A stretch of DNA of 64,000 nt, taken from the NCBI RefSeq assembly GCF_016887565.1, contig NZ_CP069396.1, positions 7,298,001-7,362,000 of the forward strand, read 5' to 3'. Positions 26,012 to 33,738 of the stretch are shown here, piece after piece (position 1 is the stretch's first letter; every line of letters starts with the position of its first letter). Both the position numbers and the translations under genes were made by a program. A model generated the notes under the pieces. That model was given only the letters and a program-made list of their open reading frames with translations. It did not search any database and was not told the origin of the DNA. Source of the DNA: Archangium violaceum (GTDB taxonomy: Bacteria > Myxococcota > Myxococcia > Myxococcales > Myxococcaceae).

Positions 26012-27349
26012 ATGAAACGACAAGCCCAATGGATGGGCCTCTGGAGCGTGCTGGCACTCGCGAGCCTGGCAGCGTGTGGTGGCCCGCAGGATCCAGGGGA
26101 GGTGGAGCCAACTCTCGCGGAGCAGGAGGTCTCTGAAATCGAGGGACTCTCGGGTGACACGAAGCACTGGAACCACTCGAGACCTCCGGAGCAGAAGTGG
26201 GTGCGGATGATCTCCGCGACCTCGGAAGCCGAGACGCAGGCCATCGCGCACGATCCGGACCGCAACGTCATCGTGATGATGACCGACGTCGGAGGTCCCA
26301 TCGACTTCGGCACCGGGCCTGTCAGCCCGCCGTTCCCGTCCGGCCGCATCGGCGGGCTCGCCAAGTACTCACCCGAGGGGAGCCTGTTGTGGGCATTCAT
26401 CCTCCCGATCGAGCCCACCGACACCGTCTCCTTTCCTTCCGGCTTCGGCTTCGCGCTGGCGACTGACAGCAAGGGCAACATCCTGCTCTCCCTGGTCGTC
26501 GGTGGGCGGTTCGTCAAGGACGGCCTCACCCTGACGTCGGGGGAGTACCTCCTGAAGCTCGACAAAGACGGGAGAGCGGTCTGGGCGCGCCGGCTGCCTA
26601 CCCGGGCCAGGGCACTCACGGTGGACGACGAGGACAACATCGCCATCACCGGCACCCTCGAGGGCACCACGGGGCCCGTCACCGAGTTCGACTTCGGCAA
26701 TGGCCCCATCATTGGTGCGGACTTCCACGCGTTCGTCGCCCGGTACTCCCCGCGGGGCAAGCTGGACTGGGTCTTCGTCGATGACGAGGTGGTCCGCACG
26801 GCCGCCATCAAGGCGGACTCGCAGGGGAACTTCTACTTCGCGGGCATCCGCTTCCCGGAGATCCCCAGCGGCACCGGCACGCCCTACATTCGTAAGGTAT
26901 CCTGCTCTGGCGAGGGCAGGTGGTCCCGCATGCTCGAAGGGAGCCAGGGCGACATCAGGGATCTCGCGGTGCGTGGCAACACGGTCGTCGTGGTGGGATC
27001 CTTCTTCGGCTCGTTCCACTTCAACGGACGGACCTTCAGCGCTCCGCCAGATGATCCGGACACATTCGTGCTGGCCTTGTCACGCCAGGGCCAGGATCGC
27101 TGGGGGCATCAGACCGAGGAGTCGTTCGCGGCAGTCGAGATAGACAGCCAGGGCGGGGTGCTCGTCGCCGGCGGAAGCGACAACCCCGATCCCCTGCTGC
27201 GCATCACACGCTTCCAGCAAAGCAACGGCCGAAGGATCTGGGCGCGCACCTTCGCCGAGTTCCCGTCGGCCACGGACGCCTCGCTGTCGAGGAAGGATGA
27301 GCTGGCCATCACCGGCGGCCGCATCTACGTCCTCCAGCTCAAGCGCTGA
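26012..27349 (+). CDS. Lipoprotein, beta-propeller (SBBP-like)
   Basis: The 445-residue product starts after GGGGGGAG and has a lipobox (LASLAAC, Cys22). The rest is a repeating beta-strand pattern: D-x-x-G-N-I, I-T-G-x-x-x-G and F-x-F-G-x-G-P, for example DEDNIAITGTLEG and DSQGNFYFAGIRF, typical of SBBP/beta-propeller surface lipoproteins common in myxobacteria. It has no catalytic motifs. Lipid anchoring and a binding or scaffold role are inferred. The gap 25827-26011 upstream shows no gene. Confidence 0.8.
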   Translation: MKRQAQWMGLWSVLALASLAACGGPQDPGEVEPTLAEQEVSEIEGLSGDTKHWNHSRPPEQKWVRMISATSEAETQAIAHDPDRNVIVMMTDVGGPIDFGTGPVSPPFPSGRIGGLAKYSPEGSLLWAFILPIEPTDTVSFPSGFGFALATDSKGNILLSLVVGGRFVKDGLTLTSGEYLLKLDKDGRAVWARRLPTRARALTVDDEDNIAITGTLEGTTGPVTEFDFGNGPIIGADFHAFVARYSPRGKLDWVFVDDEVVRTAAIKADSQGNFYFAGIRFPEIPSGTGTPYIRKVSCSGEGRWSRMLEGSQGDIRDLAVRGNTVVVVGSFFGSFHFNGRTFSAPPDDPDTFVLALSRQGQDRWGHQTEESFAAVEIDSQGGVLVAGGSDNPDPLLRITRFQQSNGRRIWARTFAEFPSATDASLSRKDELAITGGRIYVLQLKR

Positions 27350-27457
27350 GCCACGGAGGGCCTGCCGGATGGGCCTTCACGGCACCGACTCCGGCGGGCC
27401 CTCCGGTCCTCGCCGGTCTGAATACGCTCCTGGATATGCATGGGGGCGAACGTACCG

Positions 27458-27502
27458 CACCCCAGCCCTTCCCCAGAGGGAGAGAGACTGGGGCGTGGGG
27501 TG
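27458..27502. repeat. Dispersed intergenic hairpin repeat, copy 2
   Basis: CCCCAG (27460-27465) pairs with CTGGGG (27488-27493) around CCCTTCCCCAGAGGGAGAGA. The interior matches the reverse complement of the element at 56587-56607, so this is a repeat family, here between convergent genes. Confidence 0.55.
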
Positions 27503-27516
27503 AAGCGGCACTGGAT

Positions 27517-28299
27517 TCAGAAGCAGTAAGCCCTGGCACCAACACCAGTGTGGGCGGAGGTACCGGAGAGATACCAGGACCCAACACTTGAATAGATGCG
27601 GATCATCTCATTCCAGCTATCGAACTGTCCCGCCATTCTCGTCAAGGCACAGGACCGGCCCGAGGTGCTTCCCATATGCGTGGGGTACGTCTGGCTCTGG
27701 TTCCAGGCGTACCCACCGTTGTAGCTACTCTCCGTGATACACCGGGCGCGGGCGAATCCATTGCCAGCCTGGGAGTTCCCAAACAGGAACCACGAGCCTC
27801 CGCTTGGATAGACGTAAACCCAATCCGCTGCGCTGTTGAAGCTACCACCGACGCGCGTGAGGAAGCATACACGGCCCGTTGTCGAGCCCAGGTTCGTTGG
27901 CAACGACTGCCCCGCGGTCCACGACTCCTCGACGGAGAGGGATGTGGTACTGGCCCGGTCCGCGCACCCGGCTCTGGCGCTATGCGCGGTGCCAGAGCCG
28001 CCGATGTACCAGCTTCCTCCCGAAGCGAACACGTGAACGGAGTCGTAGCCGCTGTCGAACGCCCCCTGGATACGGGTCAAGAAGCAGACCCGGTTCGACG
28101 TGGAGCCCAAGGGTGTTGCAGGATAGCCAGCCGTCCAGTCGCCGCCGTTGTTGTAGGGTAGCTCCTGCGTGATGGTTTCCAGAGCCGCTTGGGGGTCGGA
28201 GCCTTCCTCCCCCTGGCCGTCCAGCATGTCATCGGGGCCGCAGCCTCCCAGACTCGCGGTCAAGGGCAGAAGAACGACGAGATGCCTCAGTCTAAGCAC
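27517..28299 (-). CDS. Lipoprotein with three tandem 75-residue repeats
   Basis: GTG 28299 has AAGGAGG 4-5 nt upstream and opens a lipoprotein signal (LRHLVVLLPLTASLGGC). The 260-residue product then carries three tandem units, each with the pattern W-x-x-x-x-x-x-P-x-x-x-G-S-T-x-x-R-x-C-x-L-T-R-x-x-G-x-F and G-S-W-Y/F-x-x-G, ending in an A-R-A-x-C. Two Cys per unit suggest one disulfide each. It may bind ligands at the cell surface; I know no assigned function. The upstream gap 28300-28540 shows nothing convincing. Confidence 0.75.
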   Translation of the reverse strand: MLRLRHLVVLLPLTASLGGCGPDDMLDGQGEEGSDPQAALETITQELPYNNGGDWTAGYPATPLGSTSNRVCFLTRIQGAFDSGYDSVHVFASGGSWYIGGSGTAHSARAGCADRASTTSLSVEESWTAGQSLPTNLGSTTGRVCFLTRVGGSFNSAADWVYVYPSGGSWFLFGNSQAGNGFARARCITESSYNGGYAWNQSQTYPTHMGSTSGRSCALTRMAGQFDSWNEMIRIYSSVGSWYLSGTSAHTGVGARAYCF

Positions 28300-28540
28300 A
28301 GTGCCTCCTTGGATTGGGGGAGAAGCGAGTTCCAATTTGAGGTCATTCCTCAAGGAATCCAAGTGGACATGTCTGATCTGTTTTCCAGCCGCTGCGCATT
28401 CACCCTTCAGGGCAATCAAAAGCCCTCTCGCGCATGAAATCGCTGGGGCCTCTCCGACAGTCTCCGGTGAACATGCCGGTGCTTCACATGGGCAGCACAT
28501 GCGCCCGGACCGGCCCCGTCCTGGAGGGGCCGTGGCGGCG

Positions 28541-28745
28541 TCAGCGCACGCCCAGCATGACGGCGCGGGACTCCTCGAACCGTCCGGCGAGGAAGCCCAT
28601 CAACGCGCGCACCCGTGGCACCTTGTGGGCCTCGCGCGAGGCCACGAGCCACACGTCCTCCAGGGGCAGCTCCATCTACGGGAGCACGGGCCGTAACTCC
28701 GGGTAGAGGCTGGCGAGCGCGCACGGCAGCGCCGCCACGCCCTCG
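28541..28745 (-). pseudogene. LysR-family C-terminal fragment with in-frame stop
   Basis: The minus frame reads GVAALPCALASLYPELRPVL then a stop (TAG) and MELPLEDVWLVASREAHKVP and RVRALMGFLAGRFEES to a stop at 28541. This is the end of the LysR substrate-binding domain (LP-x-x-D-V-W-L-V-x-x-x-x-x-x-x-x-P-R-V-R-A). The HTH and first half are missing. It abuts an epimerase fragment at about 28743. Confidence 0.6.
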
Positions 28746-28872
28746 ACTCGTCCAGGGCCGAGCGCGAGCTGGGACTCCGCTTCCGGCCTCTCGAGGAGAC
28801 CTTCCGGGATGCCGTGGAGTGGTTCGCCACGCACGGGTACGTGGACCGGGCTCGCCTGCCACGGAGCGTGGA
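28743..28872 (+). pseudogene. NAD-dependent epimerase/dehydratase C-terminal fragment
   Basis: The plus frame reads LDSSRAERELGLRFRPLEET then FRDAVEWFATHGYVDRARLP. This is the conserved C-terminal end of extended SDR epimerases (S-x-x-x-A-x-x-E-L-G-x-x-P-x-x-L-E-E-x-x-x-D-x-V-x-W-F). No Rossmann part is left. Together with the LysR fragment it suggests a deleted divergent regulator/SDR pair. Confidence 0.55.
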
Positions 28873-28889
28873 GACCCTGGCCTCCAGGC

Positions 28890-30263
28890 CTACGGCTTCG
28901 ACTCCGCGGGCTCACGGAGGAAGACCTGTGGCGAGCCCCCATCCGACAGACGCGTGACGGCGACGGCCCGTCCGGCCTCCAGCGTGAAGCGCAGGTGCAG
29001 GTCGGAGTTGTCCGGGAAGAAGAACTCCGTCGGGGACAGGGGCTGGATGAGGCCGGGCGGCCCCTCCCCGAGCACGCTGTAGAGGTGACCGTCCCGCAGG
29101 TGAATCGTGCGCACGGCGTCCCCGCTGCGATAGCGCCCGACGAGCGCTTGGAGCGCCTCCGCGGAAACCCCCGCGGGCGTGGGCTCCGTCAGGGGTTGCC
29201 CGATGGCCAGCGCCGCGAGGCGTTTGGCCAGGAACTCCGGTGACACATCCCCCTCCTCCCCGTTCATCAGCACGACCACTGCAACCCTGGACCGGGGCAG
29301 CGCCGCGACCTGCACGTGATAGCCCGGGTTGTCTCCGCTGTGGTGGATGTAGGGCTGCCCGTGCAGCTCGCCAATGCGCATGCCCAGGCCGTAGCGGGTG
29401 TCCTGCCCGTCCTTCAGGTGGAACGGCGTCGTCATGGCCTGGAGGCTCGCGGGCGAGAGGACCTTGCCGCCATGGAGGGCCAGGGTCCAGGCCGCCAGGT
29501 CCTCCGCGTTGGAGACCAGGCCTCCCGCGGGGCTCGGGCTCATGACGGGAGCAGGCCTGGGCCCACTCGAATAGGGCGAGGCCAGCCCCACAACCAGCTC
29601 GCCATGATTGGGAAATGCGGTGTGCGTCAGGCCGAGCGGCTGGAGGAAGCGCTCCTTCAAGAAGGTCTCGTAGGGCTGACCGGAGAGCCGCTCCACCAGG
29701 AGCCCGAGAAGGATGTAGCCGGAGTTGTTGTAGGCGAAGCGTGTCCCGGGCTCGAATTCGAGCGGCCGGCCCTCCAGCCTCGCGATGAGCCCGGCGGGTG
29801 TCACCGGCTCCTGCATTCGGAAGTCCGGCGCGCGGGAGTACTCCCAGAGCCCCGAGGTATGGGTGAGGAGATGCTCGACTGTGATGGCAGCCCAACCCGC
29901 CGGAAGCTCGGGAAGGTAGCGGCGGATGGGAGCCTTCAGGTCCACCCTGCCCTCCTCCACCAGCTCGAGCACGGCCGCGGCGGTGAACTGCTTGGTGGTG
30001 GAGGCAATGCGAAACACCGTGTCTGGTTTGACGGGGACGTCCAGCTCCACGCTGGCCAATCCGTATGCCTTCTGGAACAGCGTCCTGCCATCCTTCACCA
30101 CCAACACCACGGCGCCCGGTTGGTCCGCCCGGAACTTCCCCGCCAGCAGCGCTTCCATCGCGGCGGCGGGAGCGCTTCGCGGAGTCTTCCGCGCCTCCGC
30201 GGACCGGGCGCGGACGGGTGTGACGAGTGCGAGCAGCAGCAGGACGGAGAAGAGGGTTCGCAT
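28890..30263 (-). CDS. Secreted serine hydrolase (class C beta-lactamase-like)
   Basis: ATG 30263 has GGAGGTG 5 nt upstream and opens a signal peptide (MRTLFSVLLLLALVTPVRAR). The 457-residue product has S88-T-T-K91 (RIASTTKQFTAA), Y-x-N (FAYNNSGYILLG) and H-x-G (IHHSGDNPGYHV), the full catalytic set of the beta-lactamase/transpeptidase-like family. A C-terminal beta domain follows (about residues 370-450). Two TetR-like dyads lie about 90 bp upstream of its start. It probably acts on peptides or esters in the periplasm or outside. Confidence 0.9.
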   Translation of the reverse strand: MRTLFSVLLLLALVTPVRARSAEARKTPRSAPAAAMEALLAGKFRADQPGAVVLVVKDGRTLFQKAYGLASVELDVPVKPDTVFRIASTTKQFTAAAVLELVEEGRVDLKAPIRRYLPELPAGWAAITVEHLLTHTSGLWEYSRAPDFRMQEPVTPAGLIARLEGRPLEFEPGTRFAYNNSGYILLGLLVERLSGQPYETFLKERFLQPLGLTHTAFPNHGELVVGLASPYSSGPRPAPVMSPSPAGGLVSNAEDLAAWTLALHGGKVLSPASLQAMTTPFHLKDGQDTRYGLGMRIGELHGQPYIHHSGDNPGYHVQVAALPRSRVAVVVLMNGEEGDVSPEFLAKRLAALAIGQPLTEPTPAGVSAEALQALVGRYRSGDAVRTIHLRDGHLYSVLGEGPPGLIQPLSPTEFFFPDNSDLHLRFTLEAGRAVAVTRLSDGGSPQVFLREPAESKP

Positions 30264-30351
30264 GCGGCACCTCCGGACGATGCACGGCCCCAGGCACGCG
30301 CGCGAAGCGCAGCCCCGACCGAGCGCGGAATGGGATGGATGCACGCTGTAT

Positions 30352-30388
30352 TACGAAAACATTCGTACATGTCAACGAAAACCTTCGT
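30352..30388. promoter_or_regulatory. Two TetR-like dyads, 22 bp apart
   Basis: TACGAAAACATTCGTA (30352-30367) and ACGAAAACCTTCGT (30375-30388) share ACGAA-N4-TTCGT. Their centres are 22 bp apart, two helical turns, a spacing suited to cooperative dimers. They lie in the gap upstream of the serine hydrolase (starts 30263) and past the 3' end of the 30423 gene. Confidence 0.65.
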
Positions 30389-30422
30389 AGCTCGAGCAAC
30401 GAAACGGGGCGATGTCGCGGCG

Positions 30423-30806
30423 TCAGGACGCGGACGTCCGAGGCTCGGAGGCAGGGTCCGCCGCGCGCCATGCCCGGGCGAAACCTCCCGACAGCACGAA
30501 GCGGGGAAATGTCACCCACTGCTCGGCGAGGATGCGCGCGAGGACGTCCCGGGGACCCCGGAAGGGAACAGGCGCGACGTGTTCCATCCGGTGACCGCGG
30601 CCTTGAACCGCCATCGCGCCCACCATGGCCAGGACACCGGGCAACACCCACGTGAGCGAGGTAAAGGGCGCGGCGACGAGGCACAGCGTGCCGAGCTGGA
30701 ACACGGGCACCGACAGCGCGTGCAGCAGCAGGTTGCGGCGCGCGGCGTGGTTGTCCGGGTAGAGCTTCCACTGCCAGGGGAGGAGTTTCTCGGAGCGTTC
30801 CATCAT
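30423..30806 (-). CDS. Small membrane protein, Mpo1/DUF962-like
   Basis: The 127-residue product has WKLYPDNHAARRNLLLHALS, then two hydrophobic segments (about residues 27-65) and QGRGHRMEHVAPVPFRGPRD. The order Y-x-x-x-H-x-x-x-x-N...H...Q-x-x-G-H-x-x-E resembles the Mpo1/DUF962 family of small membrane oxygenase-like proteins with conserved His. The resemblance is moderate. The gene sits 9 bp after the AraC regulator on the same strand, so the regulator may control it. Confidence 0.6.
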   Translation of the reverse strand: MMERSEKLLPWQWKLYPDNHAARRNLLLHALSVPVFQLGTLCLVAAPFTSLTWVLPGVLAMVGAMAVQGRGHRMEHVAPVPFRGPRDVLARILAEQWVTFPRFVLSGGFARAWRAADPASEPRTSAS

Positions 30807-30815
30807 GGGGGAAAC

Positions 30816-31622
30816 CTACGAGCGCCCGGCCCCACGGTCTTGAACGAGCTGGCTACGGCGAGCGCCGCGCAACGCCGACGGCGGCATGCCCAACATGCGC
30901 CGGAAGGTGCGCGACATGTGGGCGGAGTCGGCGAACCCGGCCGCCTGGGCGGCCTCCCCTAGCGGCATGCCCGAGACGATGGCGGTGGCGGCCCGCTGGA
31001 GCCGCAGCCATGCGAGATAGGGCCGCAGGGGCAGCCCGATGGACTCGGTGAAGGCGTGCATCAGACGTCCGGGGGACAGCCCCACCTGGGCCGCGAGCGT
31101 GGCGAGCGAGGCGTCCTCCCCTGGGGGCAGCTCGTGCAGCAGCCGGAGCACGCGCCGGACGCGGGGGTGGATGGACCGGGGAGGAGAAATGACTCCGGCC
31201 CCCAGCACCTCGACGACCCGCCGGGTCCATGCCACGCCCTCGGGACCCATGAGACGCGAGGGCTCGGCGTCCCGGGCGAGGGTGTCGCGCTCGGCGGTGG
31301 AGAGCGCCCGGAAGGGTCCGGTCAGGGTGGCGGCGAGCGCGGCACCGGCCTCGCTCTCCGGATCGAGGAAGACGAGCAGCACCTGACGGCCCTCGGCGTC
31401 CAGGGAGTGGGGCACATCGGGCGCCGTCAGCACTCCGGCCAGGCTCGTCCAGGGCGCATCGGCGACCCGCATCCGCACGGGCCCATCCAGCCCCAACACG
31501 AGGTGCATGGCGTGGTGGGAGTGACCGGTACTGCTCGCTCCGGGGCCTCGCGAGGCCAGCAGGGGCGGCCAGAGCGGAGGAGGTCCTCCGAAAGGGAGAT
31601 GGGGCACTTCGGAGAGGCGCAC
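30816..31622 (-). CDS. AraC-family transcriptional regulator
   Basis: The 268-residue product has a cupin-like N-terminal sensor (HSHHAMHLVLGLDGPVRMRV) and two C-terminal HTH motifs: SLATLAAQVGLSPGRLMHAF and the AraC signature PLGEAAQAAGFADSAHMSRT, then FRRMLGMPPSALR. The start is a GTG with no strong ribosome site, so a later start is possible. It lies upstream of the small membrane protein gene (9-bp gap) and is divergent from the GH5 enzyme gene. The effector is unknown. Confidence 0.9.
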   Translation of the reverse strand: MRLSEVPHLPFGGPPPLWPPLLASRGPGASSTGHSHHAMHLVLGLDGPVRMRVADAPWTSLAGVLTAPDVPHSLDAEGRQVLLVFLDPESEAGAALAATLTGPFRALSTAERDTLARDAEPSRLMGPEGVAWTRRVVEVLGAGVISPPRSIHPRVRRVLRLLHELPPGEDASLATLAAQVGLSPGRLMHAFTESIGLPLRPYLAWLRLQRAATAIVSGMPLGEAAQAAGFADSAHMSRTFRRMLGMPPSALRGARRSQLVQDRGAGRS

Positions 31623-31752
31623 CCGGTGATGCTAACCCCAACTCCCTCAGGCCATCACCTCCTGGCTCAGGTAGCCAACCGGGCGTTCTGGCTGGACTCT
31701 CCTGGTGTTCGGGAGTTCAGTCCCGGCGCCCCTCACCCAGGAGCCGTTCCCG

Positions 31753-33594
31753 ATGAAGAACAGTCTTCTGCTGTTGATGTTGGCAGTGCTCCACCTGTGC
31801 GGCACAGCCGCCCTGGCCCAGACCGGAATCGCGACGCAGTGCAGCCCGCGCGTTCCGCTGAGCACCCGGGGCCGGTACATCGTCGACCGCTGCGGAGAGC
31901 GCTTCAAGCTCAAGTCCGTCAACTGGTTCGGCGCGAGCGATCAGCTCGAGGTGGTGGGAGGCCTGGACAAGCAGAAGCTGTCGGACCTCGTCACAGGAAT
32001 GAAGGCGCTGGGCTTCAACTCCGTCCGGCTGCCGTTCTCCAACAACATGCTGCACCCGGACGACAACAAGCCCGCGGCGCAGCGGTGTCTGGAGAAGTAC
32101 GGCGTCACGTGTATCGACACCACGAAGAACCCGGAGCTGCTGAACAAGACGGCGCTCGAGGTCTACGACGCCGTCGTGGCGGAGCTGACGCGGCAGGGAC
32201 TGGTGGTCATCCTGAACAACCACACGACGAAGTCCATGTGGTGCTGCGGCTGGGATGGCAATGGCTTCTGGGACAGCAGCCAGGCCCTGCAGCGGTGGCA
32301 GGACGACTGGGTGATGATGGCGGGGCGCTACCAGGGCAACAAGTGGGTGGCCGGGGCCGACCTGCGCAACGAGGTGCGTCCGGACGGACTGGACAGTCCC
32401 AACTGGGGTTTGCGCAACCAGCATGACTGGCACATGGCGGCCCAGACGATGGGCAACCTGCTGCTGCGGACGAACCCGGACCTGCTCATCGTCGTCGAGG
32501 CGGTCAACTGGTGGGGACTCCTGGACGGAGAGCGCCCGCAGCTGAAGCCCGTGAGGCAGCGGCCCGTCGCCCTGTTGCGCGGAGACAAGCTCGTCTACGC
32601 CGTGCACAACTATGGCTACACCGGGCCCAATCAGTCGGGAGGCTCGCTGGGCAGCGGCCCGAAGTACAGCGACATGGACAAGTCCACGCTCCACGGCACT
32701 CTGGACCAGGAGTGGGGCTTCGTGCTCGCGGCGAATCAGGCGTACACCGCGCCGGTCTGGATGAGCGAGTTCGGCATCGGCTACAACGAGCAGGCGGCCA
32801 ACTCCCGGGCGTGGTTCAGCAACCTCGCGGACTACCTGATCGACAAGGACGTCGACTGGGCCTACTGGGCCATCAATGCGGCGAAGTTGCAGAGCTCGGT
32901 GCAGGGGGAGGAGGAGACCTACGGCCTGTGGAGCTATCCGGACTGGAGTGGCGTGCACAGCGGTGACTGGCGGCTCGGGACGGGCCCCTTGGGCCGGCTG
33001 CTCGGGGCGGACGGGCGGACAGGCGCCGTGGATGCGACGCGCTTCCTGCCAATGACCGTCCTCCTGAAGAACGGGAGCTCCACCTACTACGTGGACAACA
33101 ACTCGCTGGATTTCGACTGGCACTCGGGCAAGGCGAAGCTCAGCTGTCCGAGGGGCTATCGCGTGGTGGGGGTGAGCGCGAGCTTCTCCATCCTCTGCAC
33201 CAACGCGGGAGCCGTTCCCGCGCAGCAGGGCACGGGGAGCTACCAGACGGTCACCCAGGAGGTCTCACCGCTGCGCTACCCGGGTGACTGGGCCAACCAG
33301 AGCATCAAGTTCGAGTGCCCCACGGGCTCCTACGCGGTGGGCGTCTCCACGGCGAACCCGTTCTGGCTCGAGCTGGCGGGCCTGCTCTGCGAGCAGAACA
33401 CCGGTGGCATCCCTCTCAACAGCAGGTCGGCGAAGGACTTCTGGGGAGGAGACCAGCGCGCATCGCTCTCGGGAGGCGACTGGAGCGTGGGCCAGCACAA
33501 GGGGCAGTGCGCCGACAACCAATACCTCATCGGGTTGGCGCATCGCCGGAGCGGGCTCGCGGACTACCCGTCGGTGGTGCTCTGCTCCAACTGA
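31753..33594 (+). CDS. Secreted GH5-type glycoside hydrolase (cellulase-like)
   Basis: ATG 31753 opens a signal peptide (ends AALAQ). The 613-residue product has a GH5-like barrel: VNWFGASDQLEVVGG, GFNSVRLPFSNNM, LVVILNNHTTKS, the acid/base Glu in ADLRNEVRP, YAVHNYGYTG and the nucleophile Glu in VWMSEFGIGY. The C-terminal 170 residues form a separate Cys-containing beta domain (YRVVGVSASFSILC, YAVGVSTANPFWL), possibly carbohydrate binding. It probably cleaves beta-glucan outside the cell. It is divergent from the AraC regulator, and control by it is possible but unproven. Confidence 0.9.
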   Translation: MKNSLLLLMLAVLHLCGTAALAQTGIATQCSPRVPLSTRGRYIVDRCGERFKLKSVNWFGASDQLEVVGGLDKQKLSDLVTGMKALGFNSVRLPFSNNMLHPDDNKPAAQRCLEKYGVTCIDTTKNPELLNKTALEVYDAVVAELTRQGLVVILNNHTTKSMWCCGWDGNGFWDSSQALQRWQDDWVMMAGRYQGNKWVAGADLRNEVRPDGLDSPNWGLRNQHDWHMAAQTMGNLLLRTNPDLLIVVEAVNWWGLLDGERPQLKPVRQRPVALLRGDKLVYAVHNYGYTGPNQSGGSLGSGPKYSDMDKSTLHGTLDQEWGFVLAANQAYTAPVWMSEFGIGYNEQAANSRAWFSNLADYLIDKDVDWAYWAINAAKLQSSVQGEEETYGLWSYPDWSGVHSGDWRLGTGPLGRLLGADGRTGAVDATRFLPMTVLLKNGSSTYYVDNNSLDFDWHSGKAKLSCPRGYRVVGVSASFSILCTNAGAVPAQQGTGSYQTVTQEVSPLRYPGDWANQSIKFECPTGSYAVGVSTANPFWLELAGLLCEQNTGGIPLNSRSAKDFWGGDQRASLSGGDWSVGQHKGQCADNQYLIGLAHRRSGLADYPSVVLCSN

Positions 33595-33676
33595 GAGCGC
33601 TCAGGGCCTGGCGAGCGTGAGGTCCAACACGGTGATGGACCAGGGCGGGCGCCATCGGTTCTGACAGAAGGGAACG

Positions 33677-33711
33677 AAAAAAGGGGCTGCCCCCTCGCGG
33701 GAGACAGCCCC
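33677..33711 (-). terminator. Rho-independent terminator of the kelch gene
   Basis: On the minus strand GGGGCTG (33711-33705) pairs with CAGCCCC (33689-33683), extended by inner CCCGCGAGGG pairing. A run of six T follows (33682-33677), just downstream of the kelch gene end at 33739. Confidence 0.85.
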
Positions 33712-33738
33712 TGACAGCTCACGCGGTGAAGGCGCGGA

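Noticed and set aside
22891-30263. Serine hydrolases as processing enzymes of the lanthipeptide
   Set aside because: They are secreted beta-lactamase-fold proteins with no known link to class II leader removal, and separate genes lie between them and the precursor.
29316-30962. A 548-codon open frame on the plus strand
   Set aside because: It is antisense to the serine hydrolase with its full catalytic motifs and has no domain-like pattern.
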